A DNA stretch of 64,000 bases, taken from NCBI RefSeq assembly GCF_013409365.1, contig NZ_JACCBA010000001.1, forward strand, positions 1,178,001-1,242,000, read 5' to 3'. The notes beneath the pieces were generated by a model. The model did no database searches. It was not told the DNA's origin and was given only the letters and a program-made list of their open reading frames with translations. Below, in pieces: positions 6,596-15,368 of the stretch; within the stretch, counting starts at the first letter, position 1; each line of letters starts with the position of its first letter. Made by a program: the position numbers and the translations under genes. The DNA is from Actinomadura luteofluorescens (GTDB taxonomy: Bacteria; Actinomycetota; Actinomycetes; Streptosporangiales; Streptosporangiaceae).

Positions 6596-9500
6596 ATGGT
6601 TGGAGCGTCGGTGGTGCGAACGCGTCTGCTCGCACAGGTGCGTGATCGGGTCGACCGGTTCAACGCGGGGCAGGACGCGACCCTGGTCCTGACTTCCCGA
6701 GCCGTCGCCGACGCGGTGGATCTGATCTGCTCGGTCCCGGACCCGGTGGACGACGTCGAGGTCGCGCAGGCCGCGGGATGGCTGTTCTGGCTGCGCTTCG
6801 CCGCCCGCGGTTCGGCCGAGGGCGAGCCGGACCTCTCCGTCGCCCTGGACCTGCTCAATCCGGTGTACCGGGTGGTTCCGGCCGGGGTCCCCTCGCTGAT
6901 CGGCGAGCTGTTCGACGGCGAGCCTCCGGCCGCCCCGGACGGCGGCGGGCTGCTGGCCCGCCTCGGCCGCATGCTCTACCGCGACACGCTCGCCTCGCAG
7001 GACGCGGGCGACCTGGACCGGGCCGTCGAGCTGTTCCGGATGGCGGCCGGCGCCACCGGGCCGGGCCACGCCGAGTACGGCCGCTGCCGGACCAACCTCA
7101 GCAGTGCGCTGCTGACCCGGTTCGAGCGGACGGGGGCGCCGCCGGACCTGGAGGAGTCGATCGCGTCCGGCCTGGCGGCGGCCGAGAGCGCCGGACCGGG
7201 CGAGCCCGACGGCGCCCTCTACCTGTCCAACCTCGGCAACGCCCTGCTGACCCGGTTCGAGTACCTCGGCGGCGAGCCGGACCTCGACGCCGCGATCGAG
7301 GCCGGGCGGGCCGCGGTCACCGGCTGGCCCGACCACCCCGACCGCGCCGCCATGGCGTCCAACCTCGACCTCGCCTTACGGACGAAGGAGGCACTCGTCC
7401 ACCGGGTGACCGAGGTGGACGACCTGATCGGCCTGGCGCGGGACGCGGTGACCACGACCGCGCCCGACCACCCCGCGCACGCCGCGCAGCTGGCCCAGCT
7501 CGGCCAGGCGCTGCTGGCCCGGTTCGACCGCGCCGGGGACCCGGCGGATCTGGACGAGGCGGTCGAGGCCCATCGGGAGGCGGCCGCCGTCGCCGAGCCC
7601 CACGGCCCCGAGCGGCCCGCCCACCTGTCCGAGCTCAGCGACGTCCTGCGGATCCGGTCCGTCCAGACCGGCGGCGAAGAAGACCTGGCCGACGCGGTCG
7701 AGGCGGGACGGGCCGCGGTGGCGGCGACCCCCGCCGACGATCCCGGCCTGCCCGCTCGCCGGTCCAACCTCGCCAACGTGCTGTGCGAGCTGCACCGGCG
7801 CACCGGCGGCCGGACGGAACTGGACGAGGCGGTCACGCTTGCCCGGCAGGCCGAGGCGGCCACTCCGGCGGATGATCCCGACCGCCCCTCGCGCCTGTCG
7901 AACCTGTGCGACATCCTCCGCGTGCGGTTCGAGCGCACCGGGGAGGAGACCGACATCGACGCGGCGGTGGAGGCCGGGCGCGCCGCGGTGGCCGCCGCGC
8001 CGCCCGGGCATCCGCACCTCGCGGCCTACCTCGGCAACCTGGGGGCGGCCTCGCTCTCCCGGTTCCGCGGCTGCGGCTCCCAGACTGACCTGGACGAGGC
8101 GGTCGACGCGCTCCGGACGGCGGTGGCGGCCGCCCCCGACGCGGGCCCCGACCGCGGGACGATGCTGGCGAACCTGGGCGGCGCGCTGCAGATCCGGTTC
8201 GACTCCGTGCAGCGCCGCGAGGACATCGACGAGGCCGTCGACGCCTGCCGGAAGGCGGTGCTCGCCACCCCGGCGGGGCATGCCGGCCGGGGGGCTCGCC
8301 TGTCCAACCTCGGCACGGCCCTGCACGCCCGGTTCTCGGCCGGCGGAGAGCGGGCCGACATCGACGAGGCGGCCGAGACCGTCCAGGCCGCCGCGGCGGC
8401 CGTCCCCGACGGCCACCCGCGCCGCGCCTCGGTCCTGTCGAACCGCGCGATGGTGCTCCACCGGCGGTTCGAGCACACCGGCGAGGCCGCGGACGTGGAC
8501 GCGGCGATCGGCGCCGCCCGCGCCGCGGTCGCGGCCATCGCCCCCGGCCATCCCGACCGCGCCGGCTACCTGGCCAATCTGGGCCAGGCGCTCGGCGCCC
8601 GGTTCGCCCGCGCGGGCGCCGTCCTCGACCTGGACGAGGCGCTCACCGCGTGCCGGGAAGGAGCGGGCGCCGAAGCCGCCCCGCCCCGCGTCCGCGCGGT
8701 CGCGGCCGCCCGCTGGGCGAGGCTCGCCGCCAGGGCCGGACGGTGGGAGGACGCCGTGTCCGGCTACGCGACGGTCGTGGACCTGATGGGACGCACGGTC
8801 CCGCGCGGCCTCGACCGCCGCGACCAGGAGATCCTCCTCAGCGATATGGGCGGCATCGGATCGGACGCCGCCGCCTGCTGCGTGCGCGCCGGACAGGCCG
8901 AGTACGGCGTCGAACTGTTCGAGCAGGGACGCGGGCTGCTGCTCGGCCAGGCGCTCGACACCCGCACCGACCTCACCGCGCTCTCCGGACGGCACCCGGA
9001 TCGGGCCGCGCGGTTCACCGCCCTCTGCGCGGAACTCGACCGTCCCGCGCCCGCGGCGGGAGCCCCCGGCAGTGGCGCCGCCCCGGCGCCCCAGGCGTCG
9101 GTGGAGCGCCGCGCCACGGCCGCGGAGTTCGACCGGCTCGTCGCCGAGATCAGGGAACTGCCCGGCTTCGACCGCTTCCTGCGTCCGCCCGCCGTCCGCG
9201 ACCTCGTACCGCCCGGCGGCCACGTCGTGATCGTCAACGTGTCGGACTTCGGGTCGCACGCGCTGGTCCTGCGTGCCGACACCGGCGCGGGCGCCACGGT
9301 CGTGCCGCTGCCCGCGCTCACCCCCGCCGCGGTGACGGCGGAGGTCGGCGCGTTCCTGGCGGCGGTCGAGGAGACCGGCGCGCGGCAGGCCCGATCGTGG
9401 GCGGCCGGGCAGCGCCGGATGTCGCGGACGCTCGAGTGGCTGTGGGACGCGGTGGCCGGCCCGGTGCTCGATCACGCCGGTGCCAGCGGGCCGCCCCGGG

Positions 9501-10291
9501 ACGGCGAACCCTGGCCGCGGCTGTGGTGGTGCCTGTCAGGGCTGCTGTCGTTCCTCCCGGTGCATGCGGCGGGATACCACGGCACCATGGCCGGCGCCGC
9601 TCCGGAAACGGTGATCGACCGGGTCGTGTGCTCGACGACCCCGACCGTCCGGGCCCTGGCCCACGCGCGCCGCGGCGCGGCGGACGCGGTGCGGCCGGGC
9701 GACGGCCGGGCGGTCGCCGTGGCGATGCCCCGGACGCCCGGCGCCCGGTCCGACCTGCCGGGGGCGGAGGCCGAGGCGGCGCTGGTCGGCCGGCGCTTCC
9801 CGGGCCCGGTGGACGTCCTCACCGGCTCGTCCGCCACCCACGAGGCGGTGCTCGCGGCGCTGCCGAAGGCCCGGTGGGCGCATTTCGCCTGCCACGGGCA
9901 CAGCGACCTGGCCGACCCGTCGTCCAGCCATCTGCTCCTGGCCGACCACCGGACCCGGCCGCTGACGGTGGCGGACCTCGCCGGGCTCCGCATGGACGGC
10001 GCCGAACTCGCCTTCCTGTCGGCCTGCTCGACCGCCCGGCCGGGGGCGCGCCTCGCGGACGAGGCGATCCACCTGGCGTCGGCGTTCCAGCTCGCCGGCT
10101 ACCGGCACGTGATCGGCACCCTGTGGCCGATCGGGGACCGGCACGCCGTCGACATCGCCGACCTCGTCTACACGGCCGTCACCGGCGGCGGAGACGTCGC
10201 CGGCGCGGTCCACGCCGCGACCCGCCAGATGCGGGACCGGTGGCCGGACTATCCCTCGGTGTGGGCGTCGCACGTCCACGTCGGCGCCTGA
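6596..10291 (+). CDS. TPR-repeat protein with C-terminal CHAT protease domain
   Basis: A 1231-aa protein. Residues about 150-700 form roughly ten tetratricopeptide-like units of 46-50 residues with the recurring pattern DLDEAVEAxRAAVAA...LSNLGxALxxRF. The C-terminal third is a CHAT (caspase-like) domain with catalytic His1100 in ACHGHSD and Cys1144 in LSACSTA, followed by GTLWPIGD. CHAT peptidases are known effectors in bacterial conflict systems, including Csx29 of the type III-E CRISPR complex. No signal peptide or membrane segment is seen. ATG 6596 is the longest start; GTG 6611 is an alternative. Its 3' end overlaps the convergent nuclease gene by 43 bp. The target is unknown. Confidence 0.9.
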   Translation: MVGASVVRTRLLAQVRDRVDRFNAGQDATLVLTSRAVADAVDLICSVPDPVDDVEVAQAAGWLFWLRFAARGSAEGEPDLSVALDLLNPVYRVVPAGVPSLIGELFDGEPPAAPDGGGLLARLGRMLYRDTLASQDAGDLDRAVELFRMAAGATGPGHAEYGRCRTNLSSALLTRFERTGAPPDLEESIASGLAAAESAGPGEPDGALYLSNLGNALLTRFEYLGGEPDLDAAIEAGRAAVTGWPDHPDRAAMASNLDLALRTKEALVHRVTEVDDLIGLARDAVTTTAPDHPAHAAQLAQLGQALLARFDRAGDPADLDEAVEAHREAAAVAEPHGPERPAHLSELSDVLRIRSVQTGGEEDLADAVEAGRAAVAATPADDPGLPARRSNLANVLCELHRRTGGRTELDEAVTLARQAEAATPADDPDRPSRLSNLCDILRVRFERTGEETDIDAAVEAGRAAVAAAPPGHPHLAAYLGNLGAASLSRFRGCGSQTDLDEAVDALRTAVAAAPDAGPDRGTMLANLGGALQIRFDSVQRREDIDEAVDACRKAVLATPAGHAGRGARLSNLGTALHARFSAGGERADIDEAAETVQAAAAAVPDGHPRRASVLSNRAMVLHRRFEHTGEAADVDAAIGAARAAVAAIAPGHPDRAGYLANLGQALGARFARAGAVLDLDEALTACREGAGAEAAPPRVRAVAAARWARLAARAGRWEDAVSGYATVVDLMGRTVPRGLDRRDQEILLSDMGGIGSDAAACCVRAGQAEYGVELFEQGRGLLLGQALDTRTDLTALSGRHPDRAARFTALCAELDRPAPAAGAPGSGAAPAPQASVERRATAAEFDRLVAEIRELPGFDRFLRPPAVRDLVPPGGHVVIVNVSDFGSHALVLRADTGAGATVVPLPALTPAAVTAEVGAFLAAVEETGARQARSWAAGQRRMSRTLEWLWDAVAGPVLDHAGASGPPRDGEPWPRLWWCLSGLLSFLPVHAAGYHGTMAGAAPETVIDRVVCSTTPTVRALAHARRGAADAVRPGDGRAVAVAMPRTPGARSDLPGAEAEAALVGRRFPGPVDVLTGSSATHEAVLAALPKARWAHFACHGHSDLADPSSSHLLLADHRTRPLTVADLAGLRMDGAELAFLSACSTARPGARLADEAIHLASAFQLAGYRHVIGTLWPIGDRHAVDIADLVYTAVTGGGDVAGAVHAATRQMRDRWPDYPSVWASHVHVGA

Positions 10292-10914
10292 CCGGGCCGT
10301 CCGTGCTCCGGCGCACGCCCTTCGGAGGGGCAGCCCAGCAGGGTCTCCGCCGCCTGCCGGGGGTAGTCGTCGTCGTCCGGCACCATGAGCAGGGTCCGCG
10401 ACGTGCCCGGCCGCCGGCCGGGAAGGCCATGGCAGTGGACGATGAGAGAGGACGGACCGGGACCGGCGTCCCCCTCGATCGGCATGGCGTCCCTCGTCTC
10501 GAAGAGGAACAGGCCGTCGGTGACCGTCACGAGGGCGATGCCATGGGCCCGCGCGAACGCCACGGCACCGCTCTGGTACGCGGCGGTGGACACCATGACG
10601 CCCTTGTGCGCGCCGACGCTCTGGACCTTCTGGTGCAGCACCTGCACCAGCTCGCGCTTGATCGGATTCCGGTGGTGCTTGGCCTCGACCACGACCAGGA
10701 AGTCCATGCCCGCGAACCGGTAGCGGACGGTCGCGTCGAGGTCGTAGGTCCCGTCGGAGCCGGCCACCTTCTCGTGCAAGGTGACGCTCAGCCCGCTCAC
10801 GTGCGGGGCGGCCGATCCGAGGAGCCGTTCGGCGACGAACTCCTCGAATTCCGCGGGGGTGATGCCGGGACGGGACGCGGCCGGCGGCGCCACCCGGATC
10901 TCCTCCTCGCTCAC
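10249..10914 (-). CDS. Mrr-like restriction endonuclease domain protein
   Basis: A 221-aa protein. Residues 15-140 have the Mrr/PD-(D/E)XK layout: an FEEFVAERL helix, then the acidic residue of YDLDATVRY, then VVVEAKHH (the ExK motif), followed by a helix and KGVMVSTAAYQSGAVAFARAHGIALVT, the usual Mrr C-terminal half. Mrr proteins cut modified or foreign DNA. The start is GTG 10914, 18 bp after the LuxR-STAND stop, so the two minus-strand genes are likely one transcript. The last 40 residues have no recognised fold and overlap the CHAT gene. Confidence 0.8.
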   Translation of the reverse strand: MSEEEIRVAPPAASRPGITPAEFEEFVAERLLGSAAPHVSGLSVTLHEKVAGSDGTYDLDATVRYRFAGMDFLVVVEAKHHRNPIKRELVQVLHQKVQSVGAHKGVMVSTAAYQSGAVAFARAHGIALVTVTDGLFLFETRDAMPIEGDAGPGPSSLIVHCHGLPGRRPGTSRTLLMVPDDDDYPRQAAETLLGCPSEGRAPEHGRPGQAPTWTCDAHTEG

Positions 10915-10932
10915 GTGCCGGATCCTACGGGG

Positions 10933-13257
10933 TCACCGGTCCCGCTCGCTGATCCACACGGCGATCTGGGCGCGGGAGGAGAAGCCGAGCTTGGCGAGGA
11001 TGTGCTCGACGTGCGAGTCGGCGGTGCGTTTCGCGATCGTCAGGCGCTCGGCGATGCCGCGGTTGGACAGTCCCTCGGCCACGAGCCCCGCGACCTGCCG
11101 CTCGCGCTCGGTGAGCGGGGACGCGCCGTCGCCGTCCGCCCCGGCCGCGGGCTCGGCGGGCGCGGGCTCCTCCAGCGCCTCCATGATCGCGAGGGCCAGG
11201 GGCAGCCGCTCGCCCTCCTCGAACGCCGTGCGGTACCGCGCCTCGCCCAGGGCCTCCACGGTCTTGTCGATGTGCAGGTCTCGGAGGACGGCGTGGTAGG
11301 GGCCGAACCAGGACGTCCGCGTGGACTCGCGCATCCGGTCCGCGGCGCCGAGCAGCCGGGCGGCCCGCACGTGGTCGCCTCCGCTGCACAGGCAGCCGGC
11401 GATCGCTTCGAGGCCCAGGGTGATGCCCAGCCGGTCGCCAAGGTCGCGTTTCGTCCGCAGCGCCCGGCGGAGCCGCCGCACCGCCCCGTCCAGGTCGCCG
11501 GCGAGCCACAGGCTGAGCCCGCCCACCAGCATCCCGTAGGAGCGGACCCAGAACTCCTCGCGCTCCTCGCCCAGCCGGACGGCCCGGTCGGCGTGCTCGA
11601 CGGCGGCGGAGAAGTCGTTCTCGAACAGGTGCACCACGGCGCGGAAGACCTCGACGAGCAGGCTGAGCACGTCGTCGCACCCGGTCTCCCGGTAGATCTC
11701 GTCCGCCCTGTCGAGCCCGTCCAGCGACAGGTCGAAGTCGCCTGCGAACAGGGCGGCGACGCCCTGGCAGAAGTAGACGTCCGCGACCGCCGCCCGATCG
11801 CCCTCCGCCTGGGCCTGGGCCAATGCCCGCTCCAGCAGCGCGCCGCCTCCGGCGAGGTCGTTCTGCATCGTGCTCGCCAGGGCGGCCATCGTGAGCAGCC
11901 CTGACCAGCCGGGACCCGTCGTGTCGCGGGTTTCGAGCAGCCGGTCCATCCAATGGCGGCCCTCGCCCAGCACGCCCTTCAGCACCCAGAACCGCCCGAG
12001 AGTCTCCATCGCGCCCCGGACCGTTTCGGGATGGGCCGTCGGGAGCACCCTGCCCAGCACGTCGCGGACGTTGGCGCGTTCGCAGTCGAACCATTCCAGC
12101 CACTGGACCTGCTCGGGGCCGGCGAGTTCCTTGCGGGCACGTTCCAGCCGACCGGCATACCACTCGAAGCAGCGGGACCGCAGCCGACCCGCCTCGCCGC
12201 CGTCCCGTGCGGCGAGGCGTTCGGAACCGTACTCCCGCAGCGTGTCGAGCATCCGGTAGCGAACCCGGACGCCGCGGTCGGCGCGCTGCACGATAGACTT
12301 GTCCAGCAGCCCCGTCAGCACTTCGGCGACGTGCTCGGCGTCCAGTCCGTCCCCGGAGCAGATGTTCTCGGCCGCGGCCAGGTCGAAGTCGGCCGCGAAC
12401 ACCGACAGCCGCGCCCACAGGAGCCGTTCCTCAGGCGAGCAGAGCGCGTGGCTCCAGTCGACCGTCGCGCGGAGGGTCTGATGGCGTTGCAGGCCCGTCC
12501 GCCGCCCGCCGGCCTGGAACAGATGGGTTCCGAGGCGGGCGAGCACCTGGTCGAGCGAGAACGTCCGCAGTTGCACGGCGGCGAGCTCGATCGCCAGCGG
12601 GATGCCGTCGAGGCGGTCGCACAGGCGCACCACCGTGTCGCGGTTCGCGCGAGTGAGCGTCCATCCCTGGACGGTCGCCGCCGCGCGCTCGGCGAACAGC
12701 GTGACCGAGTCGCACTCCCGGCCGTCCGGGACGGTGTCGCGGGGGGCTCGCGGCCCGCCCAGCGGGGGAACCGTGAACAGGTACTCGCCCATGACGTCCA
12801 GCGGCTGCCGGCTGGTCGCCAGGACCCGCAGCTCCGGCGCCGACCGCAGCAGCGCCTCGCTCAGCGTCGCGCACTCGTCGACCATGTGCTCGCACGTGTC
12901 GAGGACGAGCAGGACCCGCAGGTCGGCGAGATGGTCGGCGAGGCAGGCGGCGGCGGGCCGGTCGCCCTGCTCCCCCACTCCCAGCGCTTCGCAGATCGCC
13001 TGCGCGAGCAGGGACGGCTCGGTCAGGTCCGAAAGGCAGACGAAGAACACGCCGTCGCGGAAGGCGTCGCGCGCCAGCCCGGCCGCCCGGACCGCGAGCC
13101 GGGTCTTGCCCACTCCGCCCGCCCCGGTCAGGGTGACCAGCCGGTGACCGTCGATCAGCCGCCGCACCTGCTCCAGCTCCGCCTGTCTGCCGATGAAGCT
13201 GGTGAGCTCGGCGGGCAGTCGCCCCGTCTGTCGTTCCAGCGTCGCGGTCAGCGGCAC
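10933..13257 (-). CDS. LuxR-family STAND ATPase transcription regulator
   Basis: A 774-aa protein. The N-terminal part is an NB-ARC/STAND ATPase with Walker A GAGGVGKTRL, Walker B VLLVLDTCEH and a later sensor region with LCDRLDGIPLAIELAA. The middle, after residue 350, is alpha-helical and TPR-like, with no separate receiver. The C-terminus (about 710-774) is a LuxR helix-turn-helix: LTERERQVAGLVAEGLSNRGIAERL...VEHILAKLG. Such proteins (MalT/AfsR-like) bind DNA after ligand- and ATP-driven oligomerisation. GTG 13257 opens the frame. It is upstream of, and probably co-transcribed with, the Mrr-like nuclease. Confidence 0.9.
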   Translation of the reverse strand: MPLTATLERQTGRLPAELTSFIGRQAELEQVRRLIDGHRLVTLTGAGGVGKTRLAVRAAGLARDAFRDGVFFVCLSDLTEPSLLAQAICEALGVGEQGDRPAAACLADHLADLRVLLVLDTCEHMVDECATLSEALLRSAPELRVLATSRQPLDVMGEYLFTVPPLGGPRAPRDTVPDGRECDSVTLFAERAAATVQGWTLTRANRDTVVRLCDRLDGIPLAIELAAVQLRTFSLDQVLARLGTHLFQAGGRRTGLQRHQTLRATVDWSHALCSPEERLLWARLSVFAADFDLAAAENICSGDGLDAEHVAEVLTGLLDKSIVQRADRGVRVRYRMLDTLREYGSERLAARDGGEAGRLRSRCFEWYAGRLERARKELAGPEQVQWLEWFDCERANVRDVLGRVLPTAHPETVRGAMETLGRFWVLKGVLGEGRHWMDRLLETRDTTGPGWSGLLTMAALASTMQNDLAGGGALLERALAQAQAEGDRAAVADVYFCQGVAALFAGDFDLSLDGLDRADEIYRETGCDDVLSLLVEVFRAVVHLFENDFSAAVEHADRAVRLGEEREEFWVRSYGMLVGGLSLWLAGDLDGAVRRLRRALRTKRDLGDRLGITLGLEAIAGCLCSGGDHVRAARLLGAADRMRESTRTSWFGPYHAVLRDLHIDKTVEALGEARYRTAFEEGERLPLALAIMEALEEPAPAEPAAGADGDGASPLTERERQVAGLVAEGLSNRGIAERLTIAKRTADSHVEHILAKLGFSSRAQIAVWISERDR

Positions 13258-13560
13258 GGCGTCTCCAGTCAGCTACCGCCGGGGTCTCCGGCTCCAGGGG
13301 ATCTTCTGGATTGTAGTCACACCAATACGCACCGCTATGACTTTCCCAAAGCCGAATCGGATCGCGGATCGGTACGCGGATCGGTTCATCTACCGATGCG
13401 CGCTCCCCTGCCGGCCGACAGGATGATCTACAGCCGGACGGGAGAAGATCCGTCTCGCGGGGGGGCTCTCGCCCTTCAGGGCGGGGGGAGTGAGCGCGGC
13501 TCCCGCGATTTCCGCGGCGGCCCGGATCCCGTCCGCCGGCGATCCGCTACGGTTCGCCGG

Positions 13561-13598
13561 CCGGCGGCCGAGGCTCTTGGGGGACCCTCGGCCGCCGG
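13561..13598. terminator. Strong 13-bp hairpin in the 13258-13673 gap
   Basis: CCGGCGGCCGAGG (13561-13573) pairs perfectly with 13586-13598 around a 12-nt loop. It has no U-tract, as is usual for GC-rich actinomycete terminators, and neither flanking gene points into it, so its role is open. The same gap has a direct repeat GCGGATCGGT at 13364 and 13376 (12 bp apart), about 110 bp upstream of the LuxR-STAND start. Nothing else was found in the gap. Confidence 0.45.
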
Positions 13599-13661
13599 AA
13601 CTCCGGCGTGCGGCCCCGGAGGCCCGCACCGGTGAGGGGCGCGGCCGTTCTAGATCACCGG

Positions 13662-13667
13662 TAGCGT
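13662..13667 (+). promoter_or_regulatory. Leaderless -10 hexamer TAGCGT
   Basis: TAGCGT is 6 nt before ATG 13674 with no Shine-Dalgarno sequence, giving a predicted transcript start at the start codon. Confidence 0.55.
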
Positions 13668-13673
13668 CGGGGC

Positions 13674-14525
13674 ATGCGGCTTCACGTGGGGTGCGCGATG
13701 TGGGCTCACGCGCGGTGGCAGGGGCGTTTCGTCCCGCCGTCGCTGCCTCCGGGCGAACGGCTGCGCGCCTACGCGAGCTGGTGCAACGCGGTGGAGGGCA
13801 ACACCACCTTCTACGCGACGCCCGCGCGGAGCACCGTGGAGTCGTGGGCGGAGCAGACCGGCCCCGGCTTCCGTTTCGTGCTCAAGCTGCCGAAGACGAT
13901 CACGCACGAGCGGCGGCTCGCCGGGGGCGAGGAGGAACTGCGGGCGTTCCTGCACGCGATCGAGCCGCTCCAGTCGCGGGCGCACGCGCTGTGGGTGCAG
14001 CTCCCCGGCTCCTTCGGCCCCGGCGACGTCGGGTCGCTGGCCGCGTTCCTGCGCGGGCTGCCCTCGGCGCACAGGTACGCCGTCGAAGTGCGGCACCGCG
14101 CGTTCTTCGAGGACGCGTCATCCGTGCGCGACCTCGAGCGGCTCCTGTCCCGCGCCGGTGCCGAGTGGGTGCCGTTCGACACGACCGCGTTCTTCCAGGA
14201 CCGTCCGACCAGCGACGCCGAGCGGGACGCCTGGACGAAGAAGCCGCGGGTGCCGCGCAGGGCGACCGCGCTCACGGACCGTCCGATCGTCCGCTACCTC
14301 GGACGGGACGACACCGAGCGCACCGTCGAGGGCTGGCGGTTCTGGGTGGGCCGCGTCGCCGGATGGCTGGCCGAGGGACGCTCGCCGACCGTGTTCGTCC
14401 ACACGCCGGACAACGCCGACGCGCCCGAGCTCGCCCGGCGCTTCCACGACGAGGTGAGGGCCCGCGTCCCCGGGGTGGAGCCGATGCCGGAACCCGTCCC
14501 GGCGGAGCCGCCGACCCTGTTCTGA
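13674..14525 (+). CDS. DUF72 family protein (YecE-like)
   Basis: A 283-aa protein that matches the DUF72 TIM-barrel family: an opening VGCAMWAHARWQGRFVPP, then ASWCNAVEGNTTFYATP, FVLKLPKTITHE, and near the end VFVHTPDNADAPELAR. Family members are widespread and poorly characterised, with a barrel related to sugar-phosphate enzymes. It has its own leaderless promoter and converges on the GntR gene, with 4 bp between their stops. No functional link to neighbours is evident. Confidence 0.9.
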   Translation: MRLHVGCAMWAHARWQGRFVPPSLPPGERLRAYASWCNAVEGNTTFYATPARSTVESWAEQTGPGFRFVLKLPKTITHERRLAGGEEELRAFLHAIEPLQSRAHALWVQLPGSFGPGDVGSLAAFLRGLPSAHRYAVEVRHRAFFEDASSVRDLERLLSRAGAEWVPFDTTAFFQDRPTSDAERDAWTKKPRVPRRATALTDRPIVRYLGRDDTERTVEGWRFWVGRVAGWLAEGRSPTVFVHTPDNADAPELARRFHDEVRARVPGVEPMPEPVPAEPPTLF

Positions 14526-14529
14526 CCGG

Positions 14530-15231
14530 TCAGCCGGGCTCCAGCATCGCCCGGGTCGCCTCCTCGACGATGTCGCGCATGGCGCGTTCGGCGTCGCCGG
14601 CGTCGCCGGCCTGCACCGCCTGCGCCACCTCGGCGTGCCAGCGGATCGCGGCCGGTTCGGGGTGCGCGGGCATCAGGTCGTGGTGGGTGCGCCCGGCCAG
14701 GACGGCGGCGACCACGCCGCTCAGCGCGCCCATCATCTCGTTGCCGGACGCCTCCAGGAGCGTCCGGTGGAAGCGGATGTCCGCGGCCAGGTAGGCCTCC
14801 AGGTCGCCGGACCTGCCGTGCACCGCCATCTCCATGACCGCTCCGGTCAGCACGCCGCACTGGTCCGGTGTCGCGTGCCGGGCGGCGAGCGCGGCGGCCA
14901 CCGGCTCCAGCCCGCGGCGCAGCTCGCCGAGGGAGCGCAGCTGCTCCGCCCGGCCGTCGCCCTCCAGCCGCCAGCCGATGATCTGCGGGTCGAAGAGGTT
15001 CCAGCCCGACCGGGCGGCGACCGTGACGCCGACCCGGCGGCGGCTCCTGACCATGCCCATGGACTCCAGGACGCGGATCGCCTCCCGGATCACCGACCGG
15101 GACACCGCGAACCGCGACTCCAGCTCCTCGATCCGCAGCACCTCGCCCGCGGGCAGCGCGCCGGACGTGATCAGCATGCCGAGCCGGTCGAGGACGCTGC
15201 CGTGCAGGCCCGCCGAGGGCGTCTCCACCAT
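14530..15231 (-). CDS. GntR/FadR-family transcription regulator
   Basis: A 233-aa regulator with an N-terminal winged helix (LRIEELESRFAVSRSVIREAIRVLESMGMV, about residues 30-60) and a C-terminal all-helical FCD domain with the metal/ligand pattern DIRFHRTLLEASGNEMM and a later WHAEVAQAV. FCD regulators usually sense small carboxylic or sugar acids. It is divergent from a gluconate permease gene 137 bp away, which suggests that it represses that gene until gluconate or a derivative is present. The direct repeats at 15255-15269 are a candidate binding site. Confidence 0.9.
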   Translation of the reverse strand: MVETPSAGLHGSVLDRLGMLITSGALPAGEVLRIEELESRFAVSRSVIREAIRVLESMGMVRSRRRVGVTVAARSGWNLFDPQIIGWRLEGDGRAEQLRSLGELRRGLEPVAAALAARHATPDQCGVLTGAVMEMAVHGRSGDLEAYLAADIRFHRTLLEASGNEMMGALSGVVAAVLAGRTHHDLMPAHPEPAAIRWHAEVAQAVQAGDAGDAERAMRDIVEEATRAMLEPG

Positions 15232-15254
15232 GCGCTAATCATCACACGAAGCTA

Positions 15255-15269
15255 GACAACTTCCGACAA
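15255..15269. promoter_or_regulatory. GACAA direct repeats, candidate GntR operator
   Basis: GACAA occurs at 15255-15259 and 15265-15269, exactly one helical turn apart, between the divergent GntR and permease genes. TATGAT at 15273-15278 could be a -10. This placement suits a shared operator, but the site is not a classical FadR palindrome. Confidence 0.4.
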
Positions 15270-15368
15270 AGATATGATTTTACGGAGCTATCCCTTGTTA
15301 ACGGCAGGTTATAGGCGCCACACTCGGGCGACCATCATCGTTCGCTCCGGCTCCCAGGAGGATGACGC

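Noticed and set aside
7376..9475. 699-codon minus-strand frame
   Set aside because: Antisense to the TPR-CHAT gene; its periodicity mirrors the TPR repeats and it has no domain of its own.
11953..13635. 560-codon plus-strand frame
   Set aside because: Antisense to the LuxR-STAND gene, with Arg/Pro-rich product and no motif.
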